In this document: positions 1-7,253 of the stretch, piece by piece
How the letters are laid out: each line of letters starts with the position of its first letter
Position numbering within the stretch: position 1 is the first letter of the stretch
NCBI RefSeq assembly: GCF_947495625.1
Contig: NZ_CANLZW010000022.1
Location: 18,135-82,134, forward strand
DNA from: an uncultured Cocleimonas sp.
GTDB taxonomy: Bacteria; Pseudomonadota; Gammaproteobacteria; Thiotrichales; Thiotrichaceae
DNA length: 64,000 bases
Direction: 5' to 3'
Notes under the pieces: model-generated
What the model was told of the DNA's origin: nothing
The model's database searches: none
Seen by the model: only the letters and a program-made list of their open reading frames with translations
Program-made: the position numbers and the translations under genes

Positions 1-45
1 AATGAAAGAATGTATTCATCAATTTAAAAATTAATGGAGTACGCA

Positions 46-390
46 ATGACAATTTTAAGAGGTTTCCTCATGCTATCCTGGCTGTTAATTATGAGTATCA
101 CTCTATATGCCGTAACTCAGCTTGGCTTCAATTGGCCTGCGGTTTTCTTTGGTGATCTGTTTGGTAATGAATGGCGTTCTCAGTTTAATACTGATTTCCT
201 GATACATTTGTTGTTACTTTGTGCTTGGGTTTATTGGCGGGAAGAATCCAAAGTGAAAGGTTCAATATACGGCTTTCTGAGTATTTTCATGGGGGGTATG
301 TTTGGTTTTGCGTATTTGTTATTTCACTCATATAAATCTAAAGGAAATGTGAAAGCTTTATTGTTGGGCTCCCATAATGACGATGAATAA
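46..390 (+). CDS. Small integral membrane protein, possibly DUF1475-like
   Basis: A 114-residue hydrophobic protein with about three membrane spans: an N-terminal helix at roughly residues 5-25, one near 50-65 and one near 75-95. A polar charged tail ends in DDE. The ATG at 46 is preferred over the one at 34 because GGAG (36-39) lies six bases upstream of it. Its size and layout recall the DUF1475 family of small membrane proteins, but this is recall from pattern and not a search. No function is known. It is followed by a strong stem-loop at 507-549. Confidence 0.6.
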   Translation: MTILRGFLMLSWLLIMSITLYAVTQLGFNWPAVFFGDLFGNEWRSQFNTDFLIHLLLLCAWVYWREESKVKGSIYGFLSIFMGGMFGFAYLLFHSYKSKGNVKALLLGSHNDDE

Positions 391-691
391 TAAAGGCTTA
401 AAAAGTATCTAGTCTAAACAGAATAAAATCTCTAAAGTGCATTAATGTCATTTTGATTTATTGAGATGTGAAATATTCATGATTACGTCAATTTAGTCAT
501 CAATTTAAAGATGACCAGAAATTTCTCATTCAAATTACTGGTCATCTTTTCTCACTTTGATCATCTCTAAGCAAGAGATGAAGGTAAAAACTGTTACGCC
601 TAGACTAACCCGTAAATACTAAATTCTAGGGTATTCAATTCGTGAAGGTTAAGCTAACAGAGTTATTAAAATCTGTAATGTTTCGATATAT
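391..691. other. Intergenic region with one stem-loop
   Basis: No plausible gene. Between the small membrane protein and the convergent lipoprotein gene the only clear structure is a 12-bp perfect inverted repeat at 507-549. The rest is AT-rich. Confidence 0.6.
507..549. terminator. Stem-loop between convergent genes
   Basis: AAAGATGACCAG (507-518) is perfectly complementary to CTGGTCATCTTT (538-549), giving a 12-bp stem with a 19-nt loop. It lies between convergent genes and the right arm ends in a short T run, so it could terminate transcription from both sides. Confidence 0.55.
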
Positions 692-1654
692 TTACTGCGT
701 AATAGTAACTTCTACGATTGCAGAGCCGTTATGCCCGTGATTATCATGTACGCCGTAATAGAATGAATCAGTCCCGATATAGCCAGCATCAGGTGTATAA
801 AATACCCCGCCATCTTGTTTTACTATTGTGCCGTGCCTTGGATTGTCTACTTGATCAAGCACAAGTGCATCACCGTCGGCATCTGAATCATTACCTAATA
901 AATCGATAAAGACAGTTGCACCTTGGGTTGTTGTGGCTGTATCTGCTGTAACTTCCGGCCAGCTATCATTGCCGTCATCAGGATCAACACTCGCTACCGT
1001 TACACCTGCAGTGCTAAGGCCGCCGTGTTGATCTGAAACGGTATACATAAACGAATGGCTGGCTACATTGCCTTGTGGATCAAAACTTATGGTGTTGTCA
1101 CTATTTACATAAGCTTCACCCAATGCCGGTTGAGATACTGATACCACAGTCAAACGATCACATTCTGCATCGTAATCATTTGACAAAACATCCAGTGTAA
1201 CTACGTCATAATAATTGGTTGTAGTAGAGTCTTGGGTGACATCCGGCACTGTATTTGGCGAGTGTCTTTGTGCATCTGTGCCAACATATACGATACGTGA
1301 ATCACTGCTGCTATTTCCTGCGGCATCTTCAACAAAAAAGCTTTGCGTGTAGCAACCAGCAATACTGGTGTTTATATCATTGGATTCTGAGACTGAATCG
1401 CTGATGTCGCCGTCAACATCATCGATAGCTAATGCGCCCGGATCATTAAACGATTCACCTAATGCTAGCAATAAAGGTGTCGAACCGCGCATGTATAGCG
1501 TTGGGGAAGTGGTGTCATTTGGTTGGTTTGCGGTATTAACAGGGTTATTAGCACTGTTGTTTGAGCTGCTGCTACTGCCGCCTCCACCACAAGCCTGAAG
1601 TTGCAATAAAGCAACAGGGATGAGTGTGTATGACAGTAGTTTACGTAATTTCAT
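692..1654 (-). CDS. Lipoprotein with Ig-like/cadherin-like repeats
   Basis: About 320 residues. The N-terminus is a lipoprotein signal with lipobox LQAC, followed by a Gly/Ser/Asn-rich linker. A first domain (about residues 50-125; AIDDVDGDIS, AGNSSSD) resembles the DUF5011/HYR-type Ig-like fold. Two cadherin-like (Big_9 type) units follow, marked by LDVLSNDYDAECD and IDLLGNDSDADGD, each ending in a YTVSDQHGG- or YYGVHDNHG-like segment. The Asp-rich loops suggest calcium binding. The start at 1654 is chosen because GGAAG lies about five bases upstream; an in-frame ATG at 1664-1666 is an alternative. Probably an outer-membrane-anchored surface or periplasmic adhesion-type protein; ligand unknown. 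Confidence 0.75.
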   Translation of the reverse strand: MKLRKLLSYTLIPVALLQLQACGGGGSSSSSNNSANNPVNTANQPNDTTSPTLYMRGSTPLLLALGESFNDPGALAIDDVDGDISDSVSESNDINTSIAGCYTQSFFVEDAAGNSSSDSRIVYVGTDAQRHSPNTVPDVTQDSTTTNYYDVVTLDVLSNDYDAECDRLTVVSVSQPALGEAYVNSDNTISFDPQGNVASHSFMYTVSDQHGGLSTAGVTVASVDPDDGNDSWPEVTADTATTTQGATVFIDLLGNDSDADGDALVLDQVDNPRHGTIVKQDGGVFYTPDAGYIGTDSFYYGVHDNHGHNGSAIVEVTITQ

Positions 1655-1806
1655 TATTTCTTCCATTGTGTTTTTGGGGGTCTTAATAGGTATGGAAATA
1701 GGGATAAACGGTTCATTTGTCTGTACTTAATAATCATGCAAGCCTTGCATCTGCTGCGGTGAAAACCTAGACTCCATGCTTTAAAAAATACAACGAGGGG
1801 AAGACT

Positions 1807-2379
1807 ATGCCTAAGGCAAATGAACTAAAGCGTGGAATGATTATAGAATTCGATGGCGTTCCACATGCCGTAAAGAGCGTAGACTGCAAAAGCCCATCTT
1901 CTCGTGGTGCATCAACCTATTACAAAATCCGTTATAACAATCTACAGACGGGCATGAAGCGTGATGAGTCGCATAAAGCGGAAGAGATGCTCAAAGAAGC
2001 CGATTGCCAGCGCGTTAAAGTTTCATTTTCATATATGGATGGTGATAATTATGTGTTTATGGATAACGAAGATTATTCACAACACTCCTTGAATAAAGAT
2101 GATCTGGGTGACCAAGTGGGTTATATCACCGAAGGTATGGAAGAAATCACGGCCTTATTGCTCGAAGGCAATATCATCGGTGTTGTTCTGCCATCTACGG
2201 TATCTTTAGAAGTGACGGACACCGCGCCAAGGCTGAAAGGCGCAAGCGCAACAAACCGAAATAAGCCGGCTACATTAAGCACGGGAATTGAAGTGCAAGT
2301 GCCAGAATATCTGGAGACCGGTGAAATTATCAAAGTGAATACCGGAACAGGTAAGTTCATGTCTAGAGACAATGAGTGA
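1807..2379 (+). CDS. efpL: EF-P-like translation factor EfpL (YeiP)
   Basis: A 190-residue protein, the same length as E. coli YeiP/EfpL, with three EF-P-type domains: KOW-like N-terminus, OB domain and C-terminal OB domain. The motif SPSSRGAST places an arginine at position 33, the tip residue characteristic of EfpL in place of the modified lysine of EF-P. The C-terminus has the family signature KGASATNRNKPATLSTG followed by VQVPEYLETGE. It should bind the ribosomal E site and relieve stalling at polyproline and related sequences. GAGGGG lies just upstream of the ATG. A canonical efp with its modification enzymes lies 25 kb away. Confidence 0.95.
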   Translation: MPKANELKRGMIIEFDGVPHAVKSVDCKSPSSRGASTYYKIRYNNLQTGMKRDESHKAEEMLKEADCQRVKVSFSYMDGDNYVFMDNEDYSQHSLNKDDLGDQVGYITEGMEEITALLLEGNIIGVVLPSTVSLEVTDTAPRLKGASATNRNKPATLSTGIEVQVPEYLETGEIIKVNTGTGKFMSRDNE

Positions 2380-2472
2380 TTTGTCTCTGATTTTATATCC
2401 CGTATTTAAGCTAATGCCCTAAATGTAGAACCATCAAGAATGGCTCTATAATAAAGTATCAATAAAAAATGG

Positions 2473-2547
2473 CCCCTAGCTCTGCATAAATTCTATTTAC
2501 GTTTTCAAAGAACGAAAACGTAATATCATTCAAAGTAGGGGGGTGAC
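2473..2547 (+). repeat. Dispersed repeat copy A with nested loop insert
   Basis: Core AAAGTAGGGGGGTGAC at 2532-2547. CCCCTA at 2473-2478 can pair with TAGGGG at 2536-2541, enclosing a ~57-nt insert. The insert begins CTCTGCATAAATTC and contains a perfect 10-bp hairpin, TTACGTTTTC (2497-2506) with GAAAACGTAA (2514-2523). An A-tract precedes the left arm. It lies between convergent efpL and the Lrp-type gene and could terminate either. Confidence 0.8.
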
Positions 2548-2561
2548 TTTAAGTTATCATT

Positions 2562-3047
2562 CTACTTTACATATTTAAGTGGTAATGCTCCGGTATCGAC
2601 CACGCGCCGCATTACAAAGCTCGACGTTACACTGCTCACACCTGGAATAGTGGTAATGTGATTGAGTAAAAATTCCTGATACGCTTCCATGTCGGGCACC
2701 ACAACTTTGATGGTGTAGTCCGCGTCCTGACCAGTAATAAGATAACACTCGATCACTTCTTCGTAGGTTTTGAGTTGGGCTTCAAACACTTCGAATTTTT
2801 TAGGCGTATGACGATCCATTCCAATTTGAATGATTGCAGTGATATCCAGCCCTAGCTTCTTACGATCCAGTAATGTCACTCTTTTTTCGATAATGCCATT
2901 CTCTTCAAGAATCTTTACCCGACGTAAACAGGGTGAAGCAGATAGTCCGATTTTTTCTGCAAGCTCCTGATTGCTTAAGCCTCCATCAATTTGTAATTCC
3001 TGAAGGATTTTAACGTCAAAAGCATCTAATTGGATTTTGGATGTCAT
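2562..3047 (-). CDS. Lrp/AsnC-family transcriptional regulator
   Basis: A 161-residue protein. An N-terminal winged helix-turn-helix (about residues 8-60, with LSNQELAEKIGLSASPCLRRV) matches the AsnC-type HTH. A C-terminal RAM/Lrp_AsnC ligand-binding domain (about 70-150) contains the characteristic GQDADYTIKVVVPDMEAYQEF and a terminal strand SSFVMRRVVDTGALPL. It is transcribed divergently from leuA, with 170 bp of AT-rich DNA between the two starts, so local control of leuA by leucine or another amino acid is a reasonable inference. It is not necessarily the global Lrp. Confidence 0.92.
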   Translation of the reverse strand: MTSKIQLDAFDVKILQELQIDGGLSNQELAEKIGLSASPCLRRVKILEENGIIEKRVTLLDRKKLGLDITAIIQIGMDRHTPKKFEVFEAQLKTYEEVIECYLITGQDADYTIKVVVPDMEAYQEFLLNHITTIPGVSSVTSSFVMRRVVDTGALPLKYVK

Positions 3048-3107
3048 GATTTATCTTTTATCTAGTTTAATATTGTTAATAAATAACAAAAATTGATAAT
3101 AAATGCT

Positions 3108-3122
3108 AATTTAATGTAAATT
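3108..3122. promoter_or_regulatory. AT-rich palindrome in the regulator/leuA divergent region
   Basis: AATTT-aatgt-AAATT, arms of 5 bp, lies between the divergent Lrp-type regulator and leuA. It is a possible regulator site; in such AT-rich DNA chance is not excluded. Confidence 0.25.
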
Positions 3123-3217
3123 AATGGATTATTAGCAAAGTAATTGCGCGGTTTTTTGCTTATCATTCCACTTATAGAATCTAATCAATATTAATCAGGA
3201 TTAAACTGGAAATTGTT

Positions 3218-4897
3218 ATGAAAGCTGGCTTCGACCATAAAAAATATAAACCATTCGCTCCGATCGAGATGCCTAATCGTGCATGGCCGAATCGTTCGAT
3301 AACACAAGCACCAAACTGGTGTAGTGTGGATCTGCGCGATGGCAATCAGGCTTTACCGAATCCGATGAATGTCGAACAAAAAACTCGCATGTTCAAGTTA
3401 TTGCTTGGATTGGGTTTCAAAGAGATTGAAGTGGGTTTCCCGTCGGCTTCGCAGGCAGATTTTGATTTTGTACGGGTTCTAATCGAAGAGAATATGATTC
3501 CGGATGACGTAACCATTCAGGTGCTAACTCAAGCGCGTGAAGATTTGATTTCGCGTAGCTACGAGGCATTGGTAGGCGTTAAACAAGCAATCGTGCACGT
3601 TTATAACTCGACTTCGTTTGTCCAACGCGAGCAAGTGTTCAGACGCGACAAGCAAGGCATTACTGATATCGCGTTGAATGGCGCGAGCTTGGTGAAGTCG
3701 TATGCTGAAAAATACCCTGAAACACAATGGATCTTTCAGTATTCTCCTGAAAGTTTTAGTCAGACAGAATTAGATTATGCGGTCGATGTGTGTAGTCAGG
3801 TAATTGATGTCTGGCAAAAGGATAATAAAGACCAGCGTGTGATTATTAATCTACCTGCAACGGTCGAGTCTGCAATGCCGAATGTGTTTGCCGATCAAAT
3901 CGAGTGGTTTTGCAACAATATTCCACAACGTGACAGTATTGAAATCAGTTTGCACACGCATAATGATCGTGGTTGTGGAATCGCTGCAGCAGAAATGGGT
4001 ATTTTGGCTGGTGCCGATCGTATCGAAGGAACATTGCTAGGTAATGGCGAGCGCACCGGCAATATGGATATCGTGACTATGGCGATGAATTTGTATTCGC
4101 AAGGCATCGACCCCGAATTAGATTTAAGCAATATGGCTGAAATAGTGGAGTGCGTAGAATATTGTACGCAGTTGCCTGTTCATCCGCGTCATGCATGGGC
4201 AGGAGAGTTGGTTTACACCGCGTTTTCTGGAAGTCATCAAGATGCTATTCGTAAGTCTATCGACTTCCATAATGAAAATGGACGCGAACATTGGAATGTC
4301 GCCTACTTGCCGATTGATCCTCGCGATATTGGCCGCGAATACGAAGAAGTGGTGCGTATCAATAGCCAGTCTGGCAAAGGTGGCGTGGCATTAGTATTAG
4401 AACGTGACTTTGGTATTACATTGCCCAAATGGATGCATGGCGAGTTGAGTGTATTAGTACAAGCTCACGTGGATAAAAGCGGCGAAGAAATTACACCAGC
4501 AAAAATTCATGATATTTTCCAAAACAACTTTATTCAAGTGACAGACTTATGGACACTAAGAGATTACTCGATTAAAACCAAAGAAGATTATGTGGAACTT
4601 GAATTCAATATCGGTCAAGCCCCTGCGTTTAAAGGTACGGGAAAAGGAGCATTTGAAGCACTAGTAGATGCGGTAAAAAGGCGTTCTAGTATGAATATAC
4701 GTGTGCTTCACTTTGATGAGTTTGCATTGACTGAAGGAACGCGTTCAGATGCTATCGCAGCAGTTGCTATTGACGTTGAAGGTGAAAGTTATAGTGCTTG
4801 CGCGATTGATGAAGATATTACAAAAGCAGGTTTACAGGCTTTATTGTCGGCAATGGATTCTGCGGTTAAATTAGAACAACTAGCGCAGGCTGTTTAA
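3218..4897 (+). CDS. leuA: 2-isopropylmalate synthase
   Basis: A 559-residue enzyme, first committed step of leucine synthesis (acetyl-CoA plus 2-ketoisovalerate to 2-isopropylmalate). The TIM-barrel begins with the metal-binding WCSVDLRDGNQAL segment. The metal-ligand motif HTHNDRGCG and the substrate-loop GNGERTGN are intact. The C-terminus carries the LeuA allosteric dimer domain (about residues 435-550). Its length and N-terminal extension match the longer ~560-aa LeuA class also found in actinobacteria, not the ~520-aa E. coli form. A bidirectional terminator follows at 4955-4986. Confidence 0.96.
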   Translation: MKAGFDHKKYKPFAPIEMPNRAWPNRSITQAPNWCSVDLRDGNQALPNPMNVEQKTRMFKLLLGLGFKEIEVGFPSASQADFDFVRVLIEENMIPDDVTIQVLTQAREDLISRSYEALVGVKQAIVHVYNSTSFVQREQVFRRDKQGITDIALNGASLVKSYAEKYPETQWIFQYSPESFSQTELDYAVDVCSQVIDVWQKDNKDQRVIINLPATVESAMPNVFADQIEWFCNNIPQRDSIEISLHTHNDRGCGIAAAEMGILAGADRIEGTLLGNGERTGNMDIVTMAMNLYSQGIDPELDLSNMAEIVECVEYCTQLPVHPRHAWAGELVYTAFSGSHQDAIRKSIDFHNENGREHWNVAYLPIDPRDIGREYEEVVRINSQSGKGGVALVLERDFGITLPKWMHGELSVLVQAHVDKSGEEITPAKIHDIFQNNFIQVTDLWTLRDYSIKTKEDYVELEFNIGQAPAFKGTGKGAFEALVDAVKRRSSMNIRVLHFDEFALTEGTRSDAIAAVAIDVEGESYSACAIDEDITKAGLQALLSAMDSAVKLEQLAQAV

Positions 4898-4954
4898 ACA
4901 TAACGGCAAGGTATCGATATTAAGTAGTGATATTAAGTTCTAAAAATTACAGGC

Positions 4955-4986
4955 GAAAAAAACCACCCGGTAGGGTGGTTTTTTAT
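4955..4986. terminator. Bidirectional intrinsic terminator
   Basis: AACCACCC (4961-4968), GGTA loop, GGGTGGTT (4973-4980), flanked by an A run and a T run. It serves leuA on the plus strand and the convergent YidB-like gene on the minus strand. Confidence 0.92.
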
Positions 4987-5000
4987 TCTTGTTATTCGAC

Positions 5001-5444
5001 TTACTTACCGAATAATTTACCAGCGAGGCCAATTGCGCCGCTGATTCCACCGATTGAATCGAGAAGTGATCCGCCACTGCTTGCCTGATCCATCATCTGT
5101 GGCATAGCATCTTGCAAACCACCGACAGCTTCTGACTCGCTCATGCCTAATTTTGAAGCAAACTCTGAAATTTTATCTGCGCCAAAAAGGTCAGTAACTT
5201 GGCTTTCGCCCATTTCTTCGTTTTCGCCATCACCCAGGAATGAAGCAGCCATTCCAGCCATTCCACCACTTTGCATTTTTCCAAGTAAAGAGCCGATGTC
5301 TAATCCACCTTCTTCACTATCGCCTGTAAGGCCAGACAGTGCAGACATTAATGATCCTGCATCTAAACCACTTCCTGCATCGCCACTACGTTGGCTATTC
5401 ATAAATGCCGAAGCACCCATTTTTAAAAGATCGCCCATATCCAT
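5001..5444 (-). CDS. YidB-like DUF937 family protein
   Basis: About 147 residues, rich in Gly, Ser, Met and Ala. The C-terminal half has the YidB/DUF937 pattern: a polar helix with LFGADKISEFASKLGMSESEA followed by GGLQDAMPQMMDQ. No signal peptide. The ATG at 5444 is chosen because AAAGGA lies just upstream. It is the second gene after kbp, 71 bp downstream on the same strand, and probably cotranscribed with it. Function unknown; the context suggests an envelope or stress-linked role. Confidence 0.75.
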   Translation of the reverse strand: MDMGDLLKMGASAFMNSQRSGDAGSGLDAGSLMSALSGLTGDSEEGGLDIGSLLGKMQSGGMAGMAASFLGDGENEEMGESQVTDLFGADKISEFASKLGMSESEAVGGLQDAMPQMMDQASSGGSLLDSIGGISGAIGLAGKLFGK

Positions 5445-5515
5445 AATAATTTCCTTTAGATTAATTAATACTTGTTTCAACAAGTATAAGTGTTACTTGT
5501 TGAATTTAGGTTCAA

Positions 5516-5947
5516 TTAGTCTTGAGGGATACGTAGCATTTGACCCGGGAATATAAGGTCTGGATTTTGAATAACTTCTTTATTCGCTTCAAAAATCTCA
5601 GGATGACGATTGCCGTCTCCGTATGCGTTTTGAGCAATTTTCCAAAGACTGTCGCCTTTTTTAACTTCGTAGTATTCAACAGTAACAGTTTGTGCAGGAG
5701 CTACAACATCATCAGCACGAACTTCTTCGATACCTAATGCATTACCCGCCATTAAAATTACTTTTTCCAAAGCGCTAGGGTCGTCTGTCTCGCCCTTGAT
5801 TGTAGCAACGCCATCTTTAACTTCTACTTCCAGGTTGCTGATTCCAGGATTATCTTCTTCGATATGTTTTTTTAGTTTTTCTGGTGCTTCATCTTCACTG
5901 CCAAAAATTTTCTTACCAATATTCTTGGCAAAGCTTAATAGACCCAT
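5516..5947 (-). CDS. kbp: BON-LysM protein, potassium-binding protein Kbp (YgaU)
   Basis: A 143-residue protein with the same architecture and near-identical length to E. coli Kbp/YgaU. It opens MGLLSFAKNIGKKIFG. A BON domain spans about residues 20-85 (LEVEVKDGVATIKGETDD). A C-terminal LysM (about 92-141) contains YEVKKGDSLWKIAQNAYGD and ends FPGQMLRIPQD. The E. coli protein binds K+ and is cytoplasmic. A strong AAAGGAG ribosome site precedes the ATG. The downstream YidB-like gene is likely in the same transcript. Confidence 0.93.
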   Translation of the reverse strand: MGLLSFAKNIGKKIFGSEDEAPEKLKKHIEEDNPGISNLEVEVKDGVATIKGETDDPSALEKVILMAGNALGIEEVRADDVVAPAQTVTVEYYEVKKGDSLWKIAQNAYGDGNRHPEIFEANKEVIQNPDLIFPGQMLRIPQD

Positions 5948-6130
5948 TGTAAATCTCCTTTGATTTATTTAGTTTGTAAATTTTAATGATAGTTTATATT
6001 TATCAAAATTACACAGCTATCATAGGGTTATATTTAAGTATTTCAAGGAGATTGAAATAAATGCTTGTTGGGTAATATAGTTGGGCAAGACAATTGGCTA
6101 TATAAAAATGAAGTTACGAAAAAGGGCCTG

Positions 6131-6146
6131 AAAGTAGGGGGGTGAC
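6131..6146 (+). repeat. Dispersed repeat copy B
   Basis: Exact core AAAGTAGGGGGGTGAC preceded by AAAAAGGGCCTG. Read on the minus strand it becomes CCCCCCTACTTTCAGGCCC then a T run, 46 bp downstream of the NlpC/P60 gene stop, so it may act as its terminator. Confidence 0.85.
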
Positions 6147-6191
6147 ATTAATTTAAACACCTATGGCTGTATTTAGCGTTTTTTTGGTGTT

Positions 6192-6845
6192 TTAAAGAAA
6201 TGACCCAAACTTAACAAAGCGTTTGTGCCAGTAGGCATTATCCATAGAAGCGACGGTGACGCGTTTTCCGCTTGATGGTGCATGTACAAACTTCCGGTTG
6301 CCTATGTAGACGCCAACGTGGTTGGTTCTCGAGCCCGTTTTAAAAAATAACATATCACCAGGTTGTAACTGTTGAAAGGGAATCGTTCGGCTACGATCTC
6401 TTTGCTTTGCCGTGGTTCTCGGGATATTCATCCCCAATGCGTTTTTGTGTACATAAGTCATGAGTCCACTACAGTCGAATCCTTTTTGTGGTGAATCACC
6501 CCCCCACTTATAGCGTGTTCCTACGGCACTTGTTGCGATTTGTACCATTCTGTTTCTGGCTGGGTGAATATTGTAGACGGCCGATTGTTGAGTTTGTTGT
6601 GAAAACTGAGGGCGTGAAGCTTGTTGTTGAGAAGCTTGTGGTGCTGGATTTTGCACCTGTCTTCTAGATGAAGATTGTTGTGAGTAGCGTTGCCCTTGTC
6701 GCTGTTGTGCATTTTGTTCTTGTTGCACGGCTGCCTGCTGTTGATTGCGCTGGGGGTGTTGATAATGGGTATATCGACCCTGAGAGCAGGCTGATATTAA
6801 TTGGGTTAAAACGATTAAGCTTAAAAGTGCGCTTAATTTCTTCAT
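6192..6845 (-). CDS. NlpC/P60 (C40) peptidoglycan endopeptidase lipoprotein
   Basis: A 217-residue lipoprotein (lipobox ISAC, Cys20). A Gln-rich low-complexity linker (about residues 33-90) is followed by an NlpC/P60 domain (about 95-217). The catalytic triad is visible: Cys125 in GFDCSGL, His176 in NHVGVYIG and His188 in FVHAPSS. It resembles MepS/Spr and NlpC and should hydrolyse stem or cross-link peptides in the periplasm, tethered to a membrane. The codons for the conserved YKWGGD segment coincide with a near-copy of the dispersed repeat (6497-6513). Confidence 0.92.
   Translation of the reverse strand: MKKLSALLSLIVLTQLISACSQGRYTHYQHPQRNQQQAAVQQEQNAQQRQGQRYSQQSSSRRQVQNPAPQASQQQASRPQFSQQTQQSAVYNIHPARNRMVQIATSAVGTRYKWGGDSPQKGFDCSGLMTYVHKNALGMNIPRTTAKQRDRSRTIPFQQLQPGDMLFFKTGSRTNHVGVYIGNRKFVHAPSSGKRVTVASMDNAYWHKRFVKFGSFL
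6497..6513 (-). repeat. Repeat-like segment inside the NlpC/P60 coding region
   Basis: CACCCCCCCACTTATAG differs from intergenic copy D (CACCCCCCTACTTATAG) at one base and is also followed by CGTGTT as in copy D. It encodes part of the conserved YKWGGD motif, so convergence from protein constraint is quite possible. Confidence 0.5.
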
Positions 6846-7253
6846 TATTATTTACTCTTATTATCATTTTTCTGTGCACATAAAATGCACATAAGAAAGG
6901 AAGAATGAGTCTCAGTAAATGAATTAGAGACTATTAAAGATGCTAAGAGTACTTGGTCAATGGTTACTGTATGCTGAATCAAAATGAACTTAATTGATTC
7001 TAAACTTGCTAATCATTATTAATTTTTGATGATTTTTGTAAACCTAGTTATAAATAAATGATCAATAACAGCGCGTTTTTGAGAGAATCTTAAGTATTGT
7101 TATTGAATTAACTTACTCATAATCTCAAACAGTGATGTGTAAATTATTGTAGAATCCACAACACTAATTAGAAAACTGCTTTCAGGGTTTAGTTTAGAAC
7201 TTAAACTACTTAAAACAGTCATAAGCTATTAGTCATATTTCCGGGGCTTTCCT
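6846..7253. other. Divergent intergenic region, NlpC/P60 and mrcB promoters
   Basis: A 408-bp AT-rich stretch without a convincing gene. It must hold promoters for both flanking genes. A 6-bp inverted repeat AGTCTC (6908-6913)/GAGACT (6927-6932) is visible; no other strong signal was recognised. Confidence 0.5.

Noticed and set aside
5143..5556. Long open frame opposite the YidB-like and kbp genes
   Set aside because: A Pro/Ser-rich shadow of two well-supported minus-strand genes, with no independent features.
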